Shown here one piece after another: positions 8,987-16,776 of a stretch of DNA of 64,000 bases. The first letter of the stretch is position 1; each line of letters starts with the position of its first letter. The DNA is taken from positions 496,001-560,000 of the forward strand of contig NZ_CP155449.1 of NCBI RefSeq assembly GCF_040518285.1, written 5' to 3'. The stretch is from Knoellia sp. S7-12 (GTDB taxonomy: Bacteria > Actinomycetota > Actinomycetes > Actinomycetales > Dermatophilaceae). The position numbers were made by a program, and so were the translations under genes. A model generated the notes under the pieces. That model saw only the letters and a list, made by a program, of their open reading frames with translations. It had not been told where the DNA came from and made no database searches.

Positions 8987-9996
8987 TGGGGCCGGAAGTG
9001 AGTGCGGTCCTTGTCTCGGCGGGCGTGACAGCGGCTGTCGCGGCCGTGGGTTCGACGGTCCTCTCTGCGGTGAGCGCCCGTCGTCCAGCTCATGCGGTCC
9101 TGGGTGCGCCGCTGGTCATCGTCATCTCGCTGGCTGCTGGGGTTGCCGCCGCGTCCCGGGCGATGTTGCTCGCCGAGGACGACTACCGCACTGTCCTCTT
9201 CGTCCTGATGGCCGGGGCGCCAGTGGCCCTCATCATCGGGATCCTCCAGGCCAACAGGCTGCGAACCTTCGAGCGGGTGGCTGCGGAGGAGGCTGCACGC
9301 CGGGACCGGAACGCCGCGGTCGAGGTGTCCCGGCGGGAGACGATCCAATGGCTCTCCCATGACCTGCGCACCCCTCTCACCGGGATTCGGTTGCTTGCAG
9401 AAGCGTTGCAGGACAGCTCTGTCGAGTCGCCGGACAAGGCGATCCGGATCATCAACGAAGTTGATCGCATGGCCGGCATGGTCGACGACATCACTGAGTT
9501 GTCCCGGCGGGGCGGGACAGTCACGGACGATCCGCAGCTGGTGTCCGTGGACGACCTCGTTTCGGAGGCGGTCGCGGCGATCGCCCCCATTGCGGAGTCG
9601 AGTGGAGTCGCAGTCGAAGCAGGGGAGCGCACTCTCGTCGATGTCCGCGTCGACGCAGATCGGGTGGTTCGGGCCCTGGCCAACGTCGTGCGCAACGCCG
9701 TCCAGCACACTCCAGCAGGCGAGGCCGTTGTCGTCTCGAGCTCGCACTCCGCTGGCGGCGTGGTCCGCGTGAGTGTCACCGATGCCTGTGGCGGTCTCAC
9801 TGACGAGGACCTCGCCCGTGTCTTCGAGCCCGGCTGGAGAGGTGACGGTGCGCGCACGGAGCGCGGCATGGGCCTCGGCGCGACGATCGTTCGTGACGTC
9901 GCGCGTGCGCACGGTGGAGACGTCAGTGTGGTCAACCGGCCCGACGCCACGGGGTGCGTGGTGACGGTGACCCTGCCGGCGGTCGACCGGGCCTGA
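8986..9996 (+). CDS. Sensor histidine kinase
   Basis: 336 residues, partner of the preceding regulator. Three hydrophobic segments lie within residues 1-90 with almost no extracellular loop, so it has no obvious large sensor domain. A helical linker leads to the H box SHDLRTPLTG with phospho-acceptor His125. The ATPase has an N box (NVVRNAVQHT), a G1-like DACGGLTDED and GMGLGATIV. ATG 8986 overlaps the regulator stop and replaces a longer in-frame extension with no signal. The short-loop membrane domain suggests intramembrane sensing. Confidence 0.92.
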   Translation: MGPEVSAVLVSAGVTAAVAAVGSTVLSAVSARRPAHAVLGAPLVIVISLAAGVAAASRAMLLAEDDYRTVLFVLMAGAPVALIIGILQANRLRTFERVAAEEAARRDRNAAVEVSRRETIQWLSHDLRTPLTGIRLLAEALQDSSVESPDKAIRIINEVDRMAGMVDDITELSRRGGTVTDDPQLVSVDDLVSEAVAAIAPIAESSGVAVEAGERTLVDVRVDADRVVRALANVVRNAVQHTPAGEAVVVSSSHSAGGVVRVSVTDACGGLTDEDLARVFEPGWRGDGARTERGMGLGATIVRDVARAHGGDVSVVNRPDATGCVVTVTLPAVDRA

Positions 9997-10108
9997 TCCG
10001 TGCCGGGGGGGCCTGAGTCCTTACGTCCCGATGACAGGTTGCCCGGTTCGCTTGGGTTCGTCTGGCAGGCGGGGTTCGATGGACGCACACCCACCTCAAG
10101 GAGCCATC

Positions 10109-10615
10109 ATGCGTCGCACAGCCACGGCCCTTCTCGCACTGAGTGCAGTCCTCGGCCTCGCAGGATGTGGTTCGAGCGACATGGACCAGGACACCGCCGC
10201 CAACCCCAGCTCATCGATGGCACCCACGTCGTCGGCGACACCGACACGTTCGAGTCCGACCAGCGCTGGTCCCTCGGTGGCATCCCCGACTGGTGACGCG
10301 ATGGCAGCGGGCGCCTACCTCACGCTGGCTGAGTACAAGAGCCAGATGGGCTCTCGGGAAAGCTCAAAGGTCGTCTACTTCTTCCACGCGTCGTGGTGCC
10401 ATGACTGTCGCACGACCGAGAAGTCGATCTCGGACGACGGGGTACCCGCGGGGCTCACCGTCGTCAAGGTCGACTACGACAAGGAGACCGACCTCAAGAA
10501 GAAGTACGGCGTCACGGTGCAGCACACCTTCGTCCAAATCGCGCCTGATGGCGAGCAGCTCGCCAAGTGGTCAGGCTCGAAGTCGGGCGCCGCGATCAAG
10601 TCGAAGACGATCTGA
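10109..10615 (+). CDS. Thioredoxin-like lipoprotein
   Basis: 168 residues, exported and lipid-anchored. The signal peptide ends in lipobox LAGC with Cys20, followed by a long Ser/Thr/Pro linker. The thioredoxin-like fold holds the redox pair C97-H-D-C100 (SWCHDC), then a strand with KVDYD and a PDGEQLAKWSG segment. ATG 10109 has AAGGAG upstream at 10098-10103. It probably receives electrons from the CcdA-like membrane protein encoded next and reduces thiols or peroxides outside the membrane. The CHDC active site differs from the usual CGPC, so its potential cannot be guessed. Confidence 0.85.
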   Translation: MRRTATALLALSAVLGLAGCGSSDMDQDTAANPSSSMAPTSSATPTRSSPTSAGPSVASPTGDAMAAGAYLTLAEYKSQMGSRESSKVVYFFHASWCHDCRTTEKSISDDGVPAGLTVVKVDYDKETDLKKKYGVTVQHTFVQIAPDGEQLAKWSGSKSGAAIKSKTI

Positions 10616-10679
10616 CCGCCCACACGGGTGACCCCAACCCTTGTCGCCCTCTCGGCCCCTTCGACGTCAGGACGCTTGC

Positions 10680-11417
10680 ATGCTTGTCGCTCTCAGCGGT
10701 GCACTGCTCGCAGGTGCTCTGACGACCCTGGCGCCGTGTGCGCTCTCGCTGCTGCCGGTGATCGTCGGGGGCTCCCTCAACGGGGCGGTCGGCAGGGGAG
10801 CCTGGCGGCGCGCGGCGCTCGTCACAGGCGCGCTCGGAGTGTCGGTGTTCCTGTTCACCCTGGCGCTCAAGGCGACGACGGCGCTGATCGACATTCCCGC
10901 TACGTTCTGGCAGGTCCTCAGCGGCGGACTGCTCATCGTGCTCGGGATCGTCGCGCTCTTCCCCGGGCTGTGGGATCGGGTGTCGCTGCACTCGGGTCTG
11001 AGCTCCGGGAGCGCCCGCGGGCTCGCATCGGCCAACCGGAGAACGGGTCCGGTCGGCGCGATCCTCACCGGCGCGGCTCTCGGGCCGGTATTCACGTCGT
11101 GCAGCCCGCTCTACGGATATGTCCTCGTCACCGTCCTGCCCGCAGACCGGATTCGTGGCCTCACGCTCCTCACGGCATACGTGGTCGGACTTGTCGGCGT
11201 GCTGCTCGTGGTTGCGGTCTTCGGACAGCGGGCGCTGGGGCGCATGCGCTGGGCAGCTGACCCGACCTCGCTCTTCCGGCGAGGGCTGGGTCTGCTGTTC
11301 GTCATCGTCGGGGTGCTCATCGCGACCGGACTCATGCAGGACGCCGAGACCTGGATCCTCGAGAACTCCCCGATCGCCCCGTGGGAGATCGGCTCCGACA
11401 TCGGCCGTGAGTCCTGA
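10680..11417 (+). CDS. CcdA/DsbD-like transmembrane thiol-electron carrier
   Basis: 245 residues with six predicted helices. The two membrane cysteines of the family are visible: LAPCALSLLPVIVGG in helix 1 and FTSCSPLYGYVL in helix 4. In CcdA/DsbD proteins this pair passes reducing power from cytosolic thioredoxin across the membrane. I use ATG 10680 rather than an in-frame TTG at 10641, because the hydrophobic domain then starts at once as in the family. It lies 64 bases after the thioredoxin-like lipoprotein, its likely partner. Confidence 0.87.
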   Translation: MLVALSGALLAGALTTLAPCALSLLPVIVGGSLNGAVGRGAWRRAALVTGALGVSVFLFTLALKATTALIDIPATFWQVLSGGLLIVLGIVALFPGLWDRVSLHSGLSSGSARGLASANRRTGPVGAILTGAALGPVFTSCSPLYGYVLVTVLPADRIRGLTLLTAYVVGLVGVLLVVAVFGQRALGRMRWAADPTSLFRRGLGLLFVIVGVLIATGLMQDAETWILENSPIAPWEIGSDIGRES

Positions 11418-11461
11418 CTGTCTGGTTCGCAAAGTGCGTGGCGATCGGTGTGACGGTTCGG

Positions 11462-12256
11462 TCAGGTGGTCCCGGCAATCCCGTCGAAGACATCGGTGAG
11501 GCGGCGGATCCCGGCGCCCCGCGGTGGCCAGGCGATGGTGTGCCACTCGCGGGTCAGGACACTGCGCCACCGGTCGACATCGATGGGGTAGTCGAAGATG
11601 ACGTGGTGCTGGCTGCGGTGCTCGAGCAGACCGGCCACTGTCCGGTCGGCCACGGAGCTCGTGTCGACGGCGATGTCCACGGTCCTGTCCGGCACGCCTC
11701 TCATGTGATAGATCGCTGTGGGGTCGAAGACCGGCAACCCCACGGCGGCTCGCTGGGCGTTCCACCTCTCGAAGACCGTCTGGGGGATGACGCCGTGGAC
11801 CAGGCGACGAAATCCCGGGCCGCCGTCCGCGACGCCTTGGGCGAAGGCCGCATCGGTCGCCGCACCCACCGCGATGTGATCAGGATGCCCGAAGATCCCG
11901 TCCGGTCCGAAGGTGCACACGACCGTCGGCCGTTCTTCCTCAAGGATCGTCCAGATGGTGTCGACGAGCTCCGCAGCGGGCACGCCCTCCACGCCACCAT
12001 CGGGCAGGGCGAGCCACTCATGGCGGTCAGGAGCACGCCCCACGGCCCGCCACCCGGCTTCGTCCTCGGCACGCCGAATGGAGCCGAGCGTCTCGGGGGT
12101 CGCGTCGAAGCCGGGAAGGATGTCGCCGCCCTCGCCGTCGGTCGCGTGGATCAGGACGAACCGGAAGTCGGGGTCGTCGGCGTGCAGTGCCACGGTGCCT
12201 GCGATGCCGTAGGCGTCGTCGTCGGGATGGGCGAACACGCCCGCGAACGTGACCAT
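11462..12256 (-). CDS. PIG-L family deacetylase
   Basis: 264 residues. The fold signature AHPDDDAYG at residues 9-17 supplies two zinc ligands (His, Asp), and GHPDHIAVG supplies the third. Families of this type deacetylate N-acetylglucosaminyl compounds, such as MshB in mycothiol synthesis. I cannot assign which substrate is used here. ATG 12256 starts MVTFAGVFAHPDDD, the normal position of the motif; a longer frame to 12367 is Pro/Gly-rich and unlikely. GACAAT lies six bases ahead of the ATG, so the transcript may be leaderless. Confidence 0.85.
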   Translation of the reverse strand: MVTFAGVFAHPDDDAYGIAGTVALHADDPDFRFVLIHATDGEGGDILPGFDATPETLGSIRRAEDEAGWRAVGRAPDRHEWLALPDGGVEGVPAAELVDTIWTILEEERPTVVCTFGPDGIFGHPDHIAVGAATDAAFAQGVADGGPGFRRLVHGVIPQTVFERWNAQRAAVGLPVFDPTAIYHMRGVPDRTVDIAVDTSSVADRTVAGLLEHRSQHHVIFDYPIDVDRWRSVLTREWHTIAWPPRGAGIRRLTDVFDGIAGTT

Positions 12257-12350
12257 GGCTCGATTGTCCCGCGCGCCGACCCCCGTTTGCCGGCTTTGGG
12301 GCAAGCCCGCAGGCGGCCCCTCGTCATTGCCCCCGGGGCCCGGTGCCTCG

Positions 12351-12426
12351 TAGGTGTTCGCCTGCATCGATAACCCATAGGTGTTCAGCCGAACACCTAT
12401 GGGTTATCGACCCTTGCGACACCTAC
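12351..12426 (-). terminator. Nested palindrome / terminator after the GH3 gene
   Basis: A perfect 20-base inverted repeat (12367-12386 and 12391-12410) closes on a four-base loop. It is enclosed by a second, slightly imperfect pair: GTAGGTGTTCGC at 12351-12362 and GCGACACCTAC at 12416-12426. It lies between the GH3 stop codon (12461) and the PIG-L start (12256), both on the minus strand. It therefore probably terminates GH3 transcription. Confidence 0.75.
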
Positions 12427-12460
12427 ACCCGGACACCCACGTGCGGACGCAAGCCAGAGG

Positions 12461-13981
12461 TCAGGCGAGAAGCTCGACGACGCGCTCGGCGGTGACCCGT
12501 GCCGCACCGTGGGTCAAGACGTGGGTCGTGCCCTCGGGCGCTGTCCAACCCGACCACCCGGTGTCGATGACGACAGCATCGGGCCGTGCCGCGAGCAGGT
12601 CCGTGAGGGCAGAGACCATCCAGCCGTGGCGGTGTGGGTCGCGGACTGTGATCCAGAGTGGCCCGTCGTCTGCGGCGGCCAGCGCGCCCCAGACCTCATT
12701 CGCGTCCTGCACCGACGTGGTTGACGTTCCGGGCCACCGACTCGCCACGGCACTCGCGATGCCGCACAGGGTCTCGTCGCCGACGGCGAAGTTGCCGGGT
12801 GCACTGAGCTCGATGACGGTGGGTGCGCGCCCGGTCGCGAGCCTGCGTTGGGGCCCATGCACGGTGATCGCCCGGCGGGCGGCGTCGATCCCAGCGCCGT
12901 TGTGGAGGTCCGAGCCGTCAGTCCCGGTGGCGGGGGTGACCGAAGCAGCGGCCCGACGGAGCCGCGCCCGCTCGTCCGCGGCCCGCCCCACCTGTTGCGC
13001 GGCGTGGGCAAGGCGGGACTCGTCGAGTCGGCCGTCGTGGACAGCGTCGACCAGTGCGTCGGCGACCTCAAGGACGGTCTCCTCACCAGCGAGGCCGCCG
13101 CCGATGCAGAGGGAGTCGACGCCCGCAGCCACAGCCCGCACGCACCCTTCGCCCAGACTCATGGAGCGGGTGATCGCCCCCATTTCCATGCCGTCGGACA
13201 GGATGAGCCCGTCGAACCCGAGGTGGGTTCGCAGGAGGTCCACGAGGGCTCGGCGCGACAGGGTGGCCGGTTGGTCGTCGAGGCCGCGCACGAGGATGTG
13301 GGCGCTCATGATGGAGGCAGTGCCGGACTCGATGGCCGCCCGGAACGGTTGCAGGACAACGTCTTCGGGGCCCTCGAAGTTGACCACGGGCATGTCGAGG
13401 TGGCTGTCCGTCGCAGTGTCACCGTGCCCTGGGAAGTGCTTGGCGCAGGCGAGCACCCCGGCCGACTGCAACCCTGCGACCCATGCGGCGGTGTGGCGCG
13501 CGACGAGCGCCGGATCGGCCCCGAAGCTGCGGACGCCGATGACCGGGTTGGCGGGGTTGTTGTTGACGTCGGCCACGGGGGCGTAGTCGAGGTCGACGCC
13601 CACGCTGTCGAGCATCGTGCCGATCTCTCGGGCCACGGCCTCGGTGAGCGCGACGTCGTCCACGACACCGAGTGCCAGATTGCCGGGCCAGGACGAGCCA
13701 GTGGAGTGCTCCAGCCGGGTGACGTCACCGGCCTCTTCGTCGATGGCGATGATGGCGCGCGGGTTGGCGCCGTGGACAGCGGCGGTGAGAGCGGACACCT
13801 GTGCCAGATCCATGATGTTGCGACCGAAGAGGGCCACGCCGCCCAGTCCGTTGTCGAGCTCGCGGAGCACCCAGTCCGGGGGAGTGAGCCCGACGAAGCC
13901 CGGCTGCAGCACGGCAAGTGCGAGCGCCCGGAGGTCGGGGGAGCGATGGGAGGAGCGGGCTGAGTTCTCGGTGCCGGTCAT
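12461..13981 (-). CDS. Glycoside hydrolase family 3, beta-N-acetylhexosaminidase-like
   Basis: 506 residues. The N-terminal TIM barrel has the NagZ-type motif KHFPGHGDTATDSH, which provides the catalytic Asp/His dyad, and the nucleophile motif LSDGMEMGAI. A C-terminal alpha/beta domain follows from about residue 350. Such enzymes remove N-acetylglucosamine from muropeptides or chitin-type sugars. It has no signal peptide, so a cytosolic recycling role is likely. ATG 13981 starts MTGTENS; GATAAT lies upstream. The next gene downstream is a PIG-L deacetylase, which could act on related GlcNAc compounds (inference). Confidence 0.88.
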   Translation of the reverse strand: MTGTENSARSSHRSPDLRALALAVLQPGFVGLTPPDWVLRELDNGLGGVALFGRNIMDLAQVSALTAAVHGANPRAIIAIDEEAGDVTRLEHSTGSSWPGNLALGVVDDVALTEAVAREIGTMLDSVGVDLDYAPVADVNNNPANPVIGVRSFGADPALVARHTAAWVAGLQSAGVLACAKHFPGHGDTATDSHLDMPVVNFEGPEDVVLQPFRAAIESGTASIMSAHILVRGLDDQPATLSRRALVDLLRTHLGFDGLILSDGMEMGAITRSMSLGEGCVRAVAAGVDSLCIGGGLAGEETVLEVADALVDAVHDGRLDESRLAHAAQQVGRAADERARLRRAAASVTPATGTDGSDLHNGAGIDAARRAITVHGPQRRLATGRAPTVIELSAPGNFAVGDETLCGIASAVASRWPGTSTTSVQDANEVWGALAAADDGPLWITVRDPHRHGWMVSALTDLLAARPDAVVIDTGWSGWTAPEGTTHVLTHGAARVTAERVVELLA

Positions 13982-14045
13982 TGCCTCGAAATTATCAGGC
14001 GGTCGCACCGTCTGGGTGGCGATGGGCGTGGCTCGAGTGGGCGGT

Positions 14046-14657
14046 TCACGAGGTCGTGACCACGGTCGTCACGACCGTGGTCACCGAGGGGGACTTCGGC
14101 GTCGACGAGAAGCCGAAGCGGCACGGGGGATCGATGTCTCCCAGGGCGCCCAGATCCTGCCCGTCGAATCGGCCGCTGGCCGACGTGACCCGACGCAGGT
14201 CCGTCGCACCATAGAACTCGCGACGCCCCTCCAGCGCCGTGCCGACAGTGCGCACACCCGGGAGCACCAGGCGGGCCACCGGATCAACGACCCGGGCCCA
14301 TGTCGGACTGGTCCCGAGCGCATGGGGAACGGTGCGAAGGAGCCAGCCGAGCGGCATACGCGCTCCGATGGTGAGGTTGAGCGAGAGCGAGTCCGACTGC
14401 ACGGACCACGCCGAGTCAGCAGCACTGCAGGACAGCGGTTCCACGCGGATCTCGTCGAATGAGTATGTCGCTGTGACATAGCTGGCGACGGCATCGCTCG
14501 GGGCCAGCAACACTCGGTGGCCTGAACCCGTCTCGACCATGACGTCCGTGAACGCCCCGAGCGGTGTGTCGTGCCAGGTGCCGATGACGACCCGCACTCC
14601 AGAGGTCGACCCGATGCCGGCGATGCGTCCTTCGAACCGGTCGCGTCGCGGTGTCAC
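14046..14657 (-). CDS. Conserved hypothetical protein
   Basis: 203 residues from GTG 14657, eight bases after the universal stress protein stop. No family recognised. It has no signal peptide or membrane helix. The N-terminal half is beta-rich (FEGRIAGIGSTSGVRVVIG, GAFTDVMVETGSGHRVLL, YVTATYSFDEIRV), and the C-terminal half has two helical segments and a Pro/Cys turn (DIDPPCRFGF). The last 12 residues (VTTVVTTVVTTS) are encoded by a near-perfect palindrome. It is probably co-transcribed with the usp gene. Confidence 0.6.
   Translation of the reverse strand: MTPRRDRFEGRIAGIGSTSGVRVVIGTWHDTPLGAFTDVMVETGSGHRVLLAPSDAVASYVTATYSFDEIRVEPLSCSAADSAWSVQSDSLSLNLTIGARMPLGWLLRTVPHALGTSPTWARVVDPVARLVLPGVRTVGTALEGRREFYGATDLRRVTSASGRFDGQDLGALGDIDPPCRFGFSSTPKSPSVTTVVTTVVTTS
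14056..14084 (-). terminator. Palindrome inside the 3' end of the hypothetical gene
   Basis: Fourteen-base arms (14056-14069 and 14071-14084) meet at a single central base. They encode the repeated Val/Thr tail of the preceding protein and end eight bases before its stop. The structure may serve as the transcription terminator embedded in coding sequence. Confidence 0.45.
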
Positions 14658-14665
14658 CGGACGGA

Positions 14666-15580
14666 TCAGCTTGCCGGCACCGCGTGGACGAGCATGACCG
14701 GGCAGGTCGCGGTCTCGAGGACCTGCTGGCTCACCGAACCGAGCAGCATGCCGCTGAAGCCGCCCCGGCCGCGTGTGCCCAAGACGATCAGACCAGCGTC
14801 GACCGAGCGTTCCGCGAAAACCTTTGCGGGGGAGCTGCGCAGCACCTCGACAGTGGCGTCGACGTCGGGATGCTTCGCGCGAAGCGGTTCGACCACCTTG
14901 TCGACGATGGCGCGGTACTTCGACTCGGTGGCGATCCACGCATCCGTGCCCGGCGTCGTGACGACGAGCCCGTCGACGACCTCGACGTTCCACGTGGCGA
15001 TGGCGATGAGGGGGGCCCGGCGAAGGTCGGCGATCCAGAAGGCGCGCTCGGCAGCGGCAGCGCTGTGGGCCGAACCGTCGATGCCAACCACGACCGGGCC
15101 GTCGGCGTCGGTCCGCGAGTCCTGAGGGACGATGACGACGGGGCACTTCGCGTGCATCGCTGCGGCGAGTGAGGGTCGACCGAGACCGAAGCGCTGCAGG
15201 ACACTCACGCGGGCGGCGCCGACGACGACGAGACGGGCGTTCTTGGAGGCGTCGATGAGCGCCTGCTCCGGCCGGACGAACGGCTGGCTCCCGGTGACCG
15301 GCACGTCGGGCCAGCGTTCACGGGCGGCGGCGAGCGTCTCGGCCAGCAGGCCGGCGTTGCCGAGGTCGCCGTCGGGGCCGAGCGAGATGGCGTTGCCCGC
15401 GACCGGGTCAATGGCGGCCATCTCGGCGCTGAGGTCGTGGGCGTGCAGGATGTGCAACGGACTGCCGGAGCGCTGCGCAGAGTTCCCGGCCCATGTCAGC
15501 GTCTCGGCGTCGCGATCGCTGTTCCCGATCCCGACGACAACTGCACCGTCGGGGATGGCGTCACCTTCGTGTTCGTCCAT
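14666..15580 (-). CDS. Universal stress protein, tandem UspA domains
   Basis: 304 residues with two UspA folds (about 10-140 and 150-300). The second ends with the nucleotide-binding GTRGRGGFSGMLLGSVSQQVLE pattern followed by CPVMLVH, and the first has a weaker equivalent (VVGAARVSVLQRFGLG). Such proteins bind ATP or AMP and accumulate under stress. ATG 15580 is preceded by TATGGT with seven bases between, compatible with a leaderless transcript; ATG 15592 is an alternative. It is followed closely by the hypothetical gene at 14046-14657. Confidence 0.88.
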   Translation of the reverse strand: MDEHEGDAIPDGAVVVGIGNSDRDAETLTWAGNSAQRSGSPLHILHAHDLSAEMAAIDPVAGNAISLGPDGDLGNAGLLAETLAAARERWPDVPVTGSQPFVRPEQALIDASKNARLVVVGAARVSVLQRFGLGRPSLAAAMHAKCPVVIVPQDSRTDADGPVVVGIDGSAHSAAAAERAFWIADLRRAPLIAIATWNVEVVDGLVVTTPGTDAWIATESKYRAIVDKVVEPLRAKHPDVDATVEVLRSSPAKVFAERSVDAGLIVLGTRGRGGFSGMLLGSVSQQVLETATCPVMLVHAVPAS

Positions 15581-15628
15581 GTCAGCGACCATACCCACGA
15601 GGGGGGTCCCCGAGGAGGTGCCACGACT

Positions 15629-16645
15629 TTATTTGCCGACCTCCGTCGATCCACCGGTGCTCTCCCGGACGATGAGGCGCCACGGCACCGCCACATCCTC
15701 GACGTCCTGGTCGTCGCCGTTGACACGGGCGAGCACCAGTCGCAGGGCCTCGTCCACGAGCACATCGAGGTCGGGAGCGATGGTGGTGAGAGCGGGGGTG
15801 GCGAACTCGCACTCCGCGATGTTGTCGAAGCCGCCCACGGCAACGTCTTCGGGCACCCGCACCCCTGCCTCCCGACAGGCTCGCAGGGCGCCGATCGCCA
15901 TGAGGTCGTTGAAGCAGAACACTGCGTCCGGCGGGTGCTCCGACTCGAGCAGGGAGTGCATCGCCTGCCTCCCCGCCTCGCGGTCGAAGTCGGTCACGGC
16001 GCGCACGAGCGATCGGTCAAAACCCAGGCCCGCGGCGGTGAGGGCCTGCCGGTAACCGCTCAGTCGCATCGAGTGTGTGCCCGTCGCGGACATGCGCCCG
16101 ATCGCGGCGACCCTGGTCCTCCCCAGACTGAGGAGATGCTCGGTCATCGCTTGCGCGGCAGCAACCGAATCAACTGCGACGTGGTCAAAACCCTCGGGCA
16201 CGATGCGCTCTCCGAGCAGCACCATCGGCACCTCGTCAGTGCGTCCGGCGATCTCTTCGGCGGTGAGAGCCAGGGGTGAGAAGATCACGCCGTCGATGAT
16301 GTGACTGCTCACGCCACGCAGGACGATCCGCTCCGACTCTGCTGTCCCGCCCGTGGCATCCAGCAGCACGATCTGCCCGAGAGCGCCCGCCCGCTCGGAG
16401 ATCTTGGCCGCGAGCTCAGCGAAGTAGGGCAGGTCGAGTCGGGGTAGTGCAACAGCGAGGAATCCGCTCTTGCCGTAGCGCATGCGCCGGGCACTCAGAT
16501 TGGGCCGGTAGCCGAGCTCGTCGATGGCCTGTTGGACCCTGACGCGAGTGGATTCCTTGACGTGCGGATGGTCGTGAACGACGTTCGAGGCGGTCTTGAT
16601 CGACACCCCCGAGTGGGCGGCGACATCCTTCAGCCGGACCGGCAT
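15629..16645 (-). CDS. LacI-family repressor of the arabinan locus
   Basis: 338 residues. An N-terminal LacI helix-turn-helix (VRLKDVAAHSGVSIKTASNV) and the hinge YRPNLSARRM precede a periplasmic-binding-protein-like effector domain (about 60-330). ATG 16645 has AAAGGAG eight bases upstream; a GTG at 16654 abuts that Shine-Dalgarno and is less likely. It is transcribed away from the GH51-ABC-GH43 genes and very probably represses them until an arabinose-derived sugar binds. Two operator-like repeats lie in the intergenic region next to the operon promoter. Confidence 0.9.
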   Translation of the reverse strand: MPVRLKDVAAHSGVSIKTASNVVHDHPHVKESTRVRVQQAIDELGYRPNLSARRMRYGKSGFLAVALPRLDLPYFAELAAKISERAGALGQIVLLDATGGTAESERIVLRGVSSHIIDGVIFSPLALTAEEIAGRTDEVPMVLLGERIVPEGFDHVAVDSVAAAQAMTEHLLSLGRTRVAAIGRMSATGTHSMRLSGYRQALTAAGLGFDRSLVRAVTDFDREAGRQAMHSLLESEHPPDAVFCFNDLMAIGALRACREAGVRVPEDVAVGGFDNIAECEFATPALTTIAPDLDVLVDEALRLVLARVNGDDQDVEDVAVPWRLIVRESTGGSTEVGK

Positions 16646-16705
16646 CCGTCGCACTCCTTTGATCGCTCGGGGACAAATGATGCACCCCGCGACGCATATT
16701 AGCCC

Positions 16706-16758
16706 TTGCCAGTGGGTAGGTAAACGTTGTAGAACTACTTCGGTAACCGTTGTAACCC
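16706..16758 (+). promoter_or_regulatory. Arabinan operon promoter with two tandem LacI-type operators
   Basis: Two copies of GGTAAMCGTTGTARMMC lie at 16719-16735 and 16742-16758, their starts 23 bases apart. Each has the central CG typical of LacI-family sites. A possible promoter, TTGCCA (16706-16711) and TAGAAC (16730-16735) with an 18-base spacer, overlaps the first copy. Repressor binding would block RNA polymerase. Operator assignment rests on sequence and position only. Confidence 0.65.
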
Positions 16759-16776
16759 TCAGCGTGGAGGTCCTTG

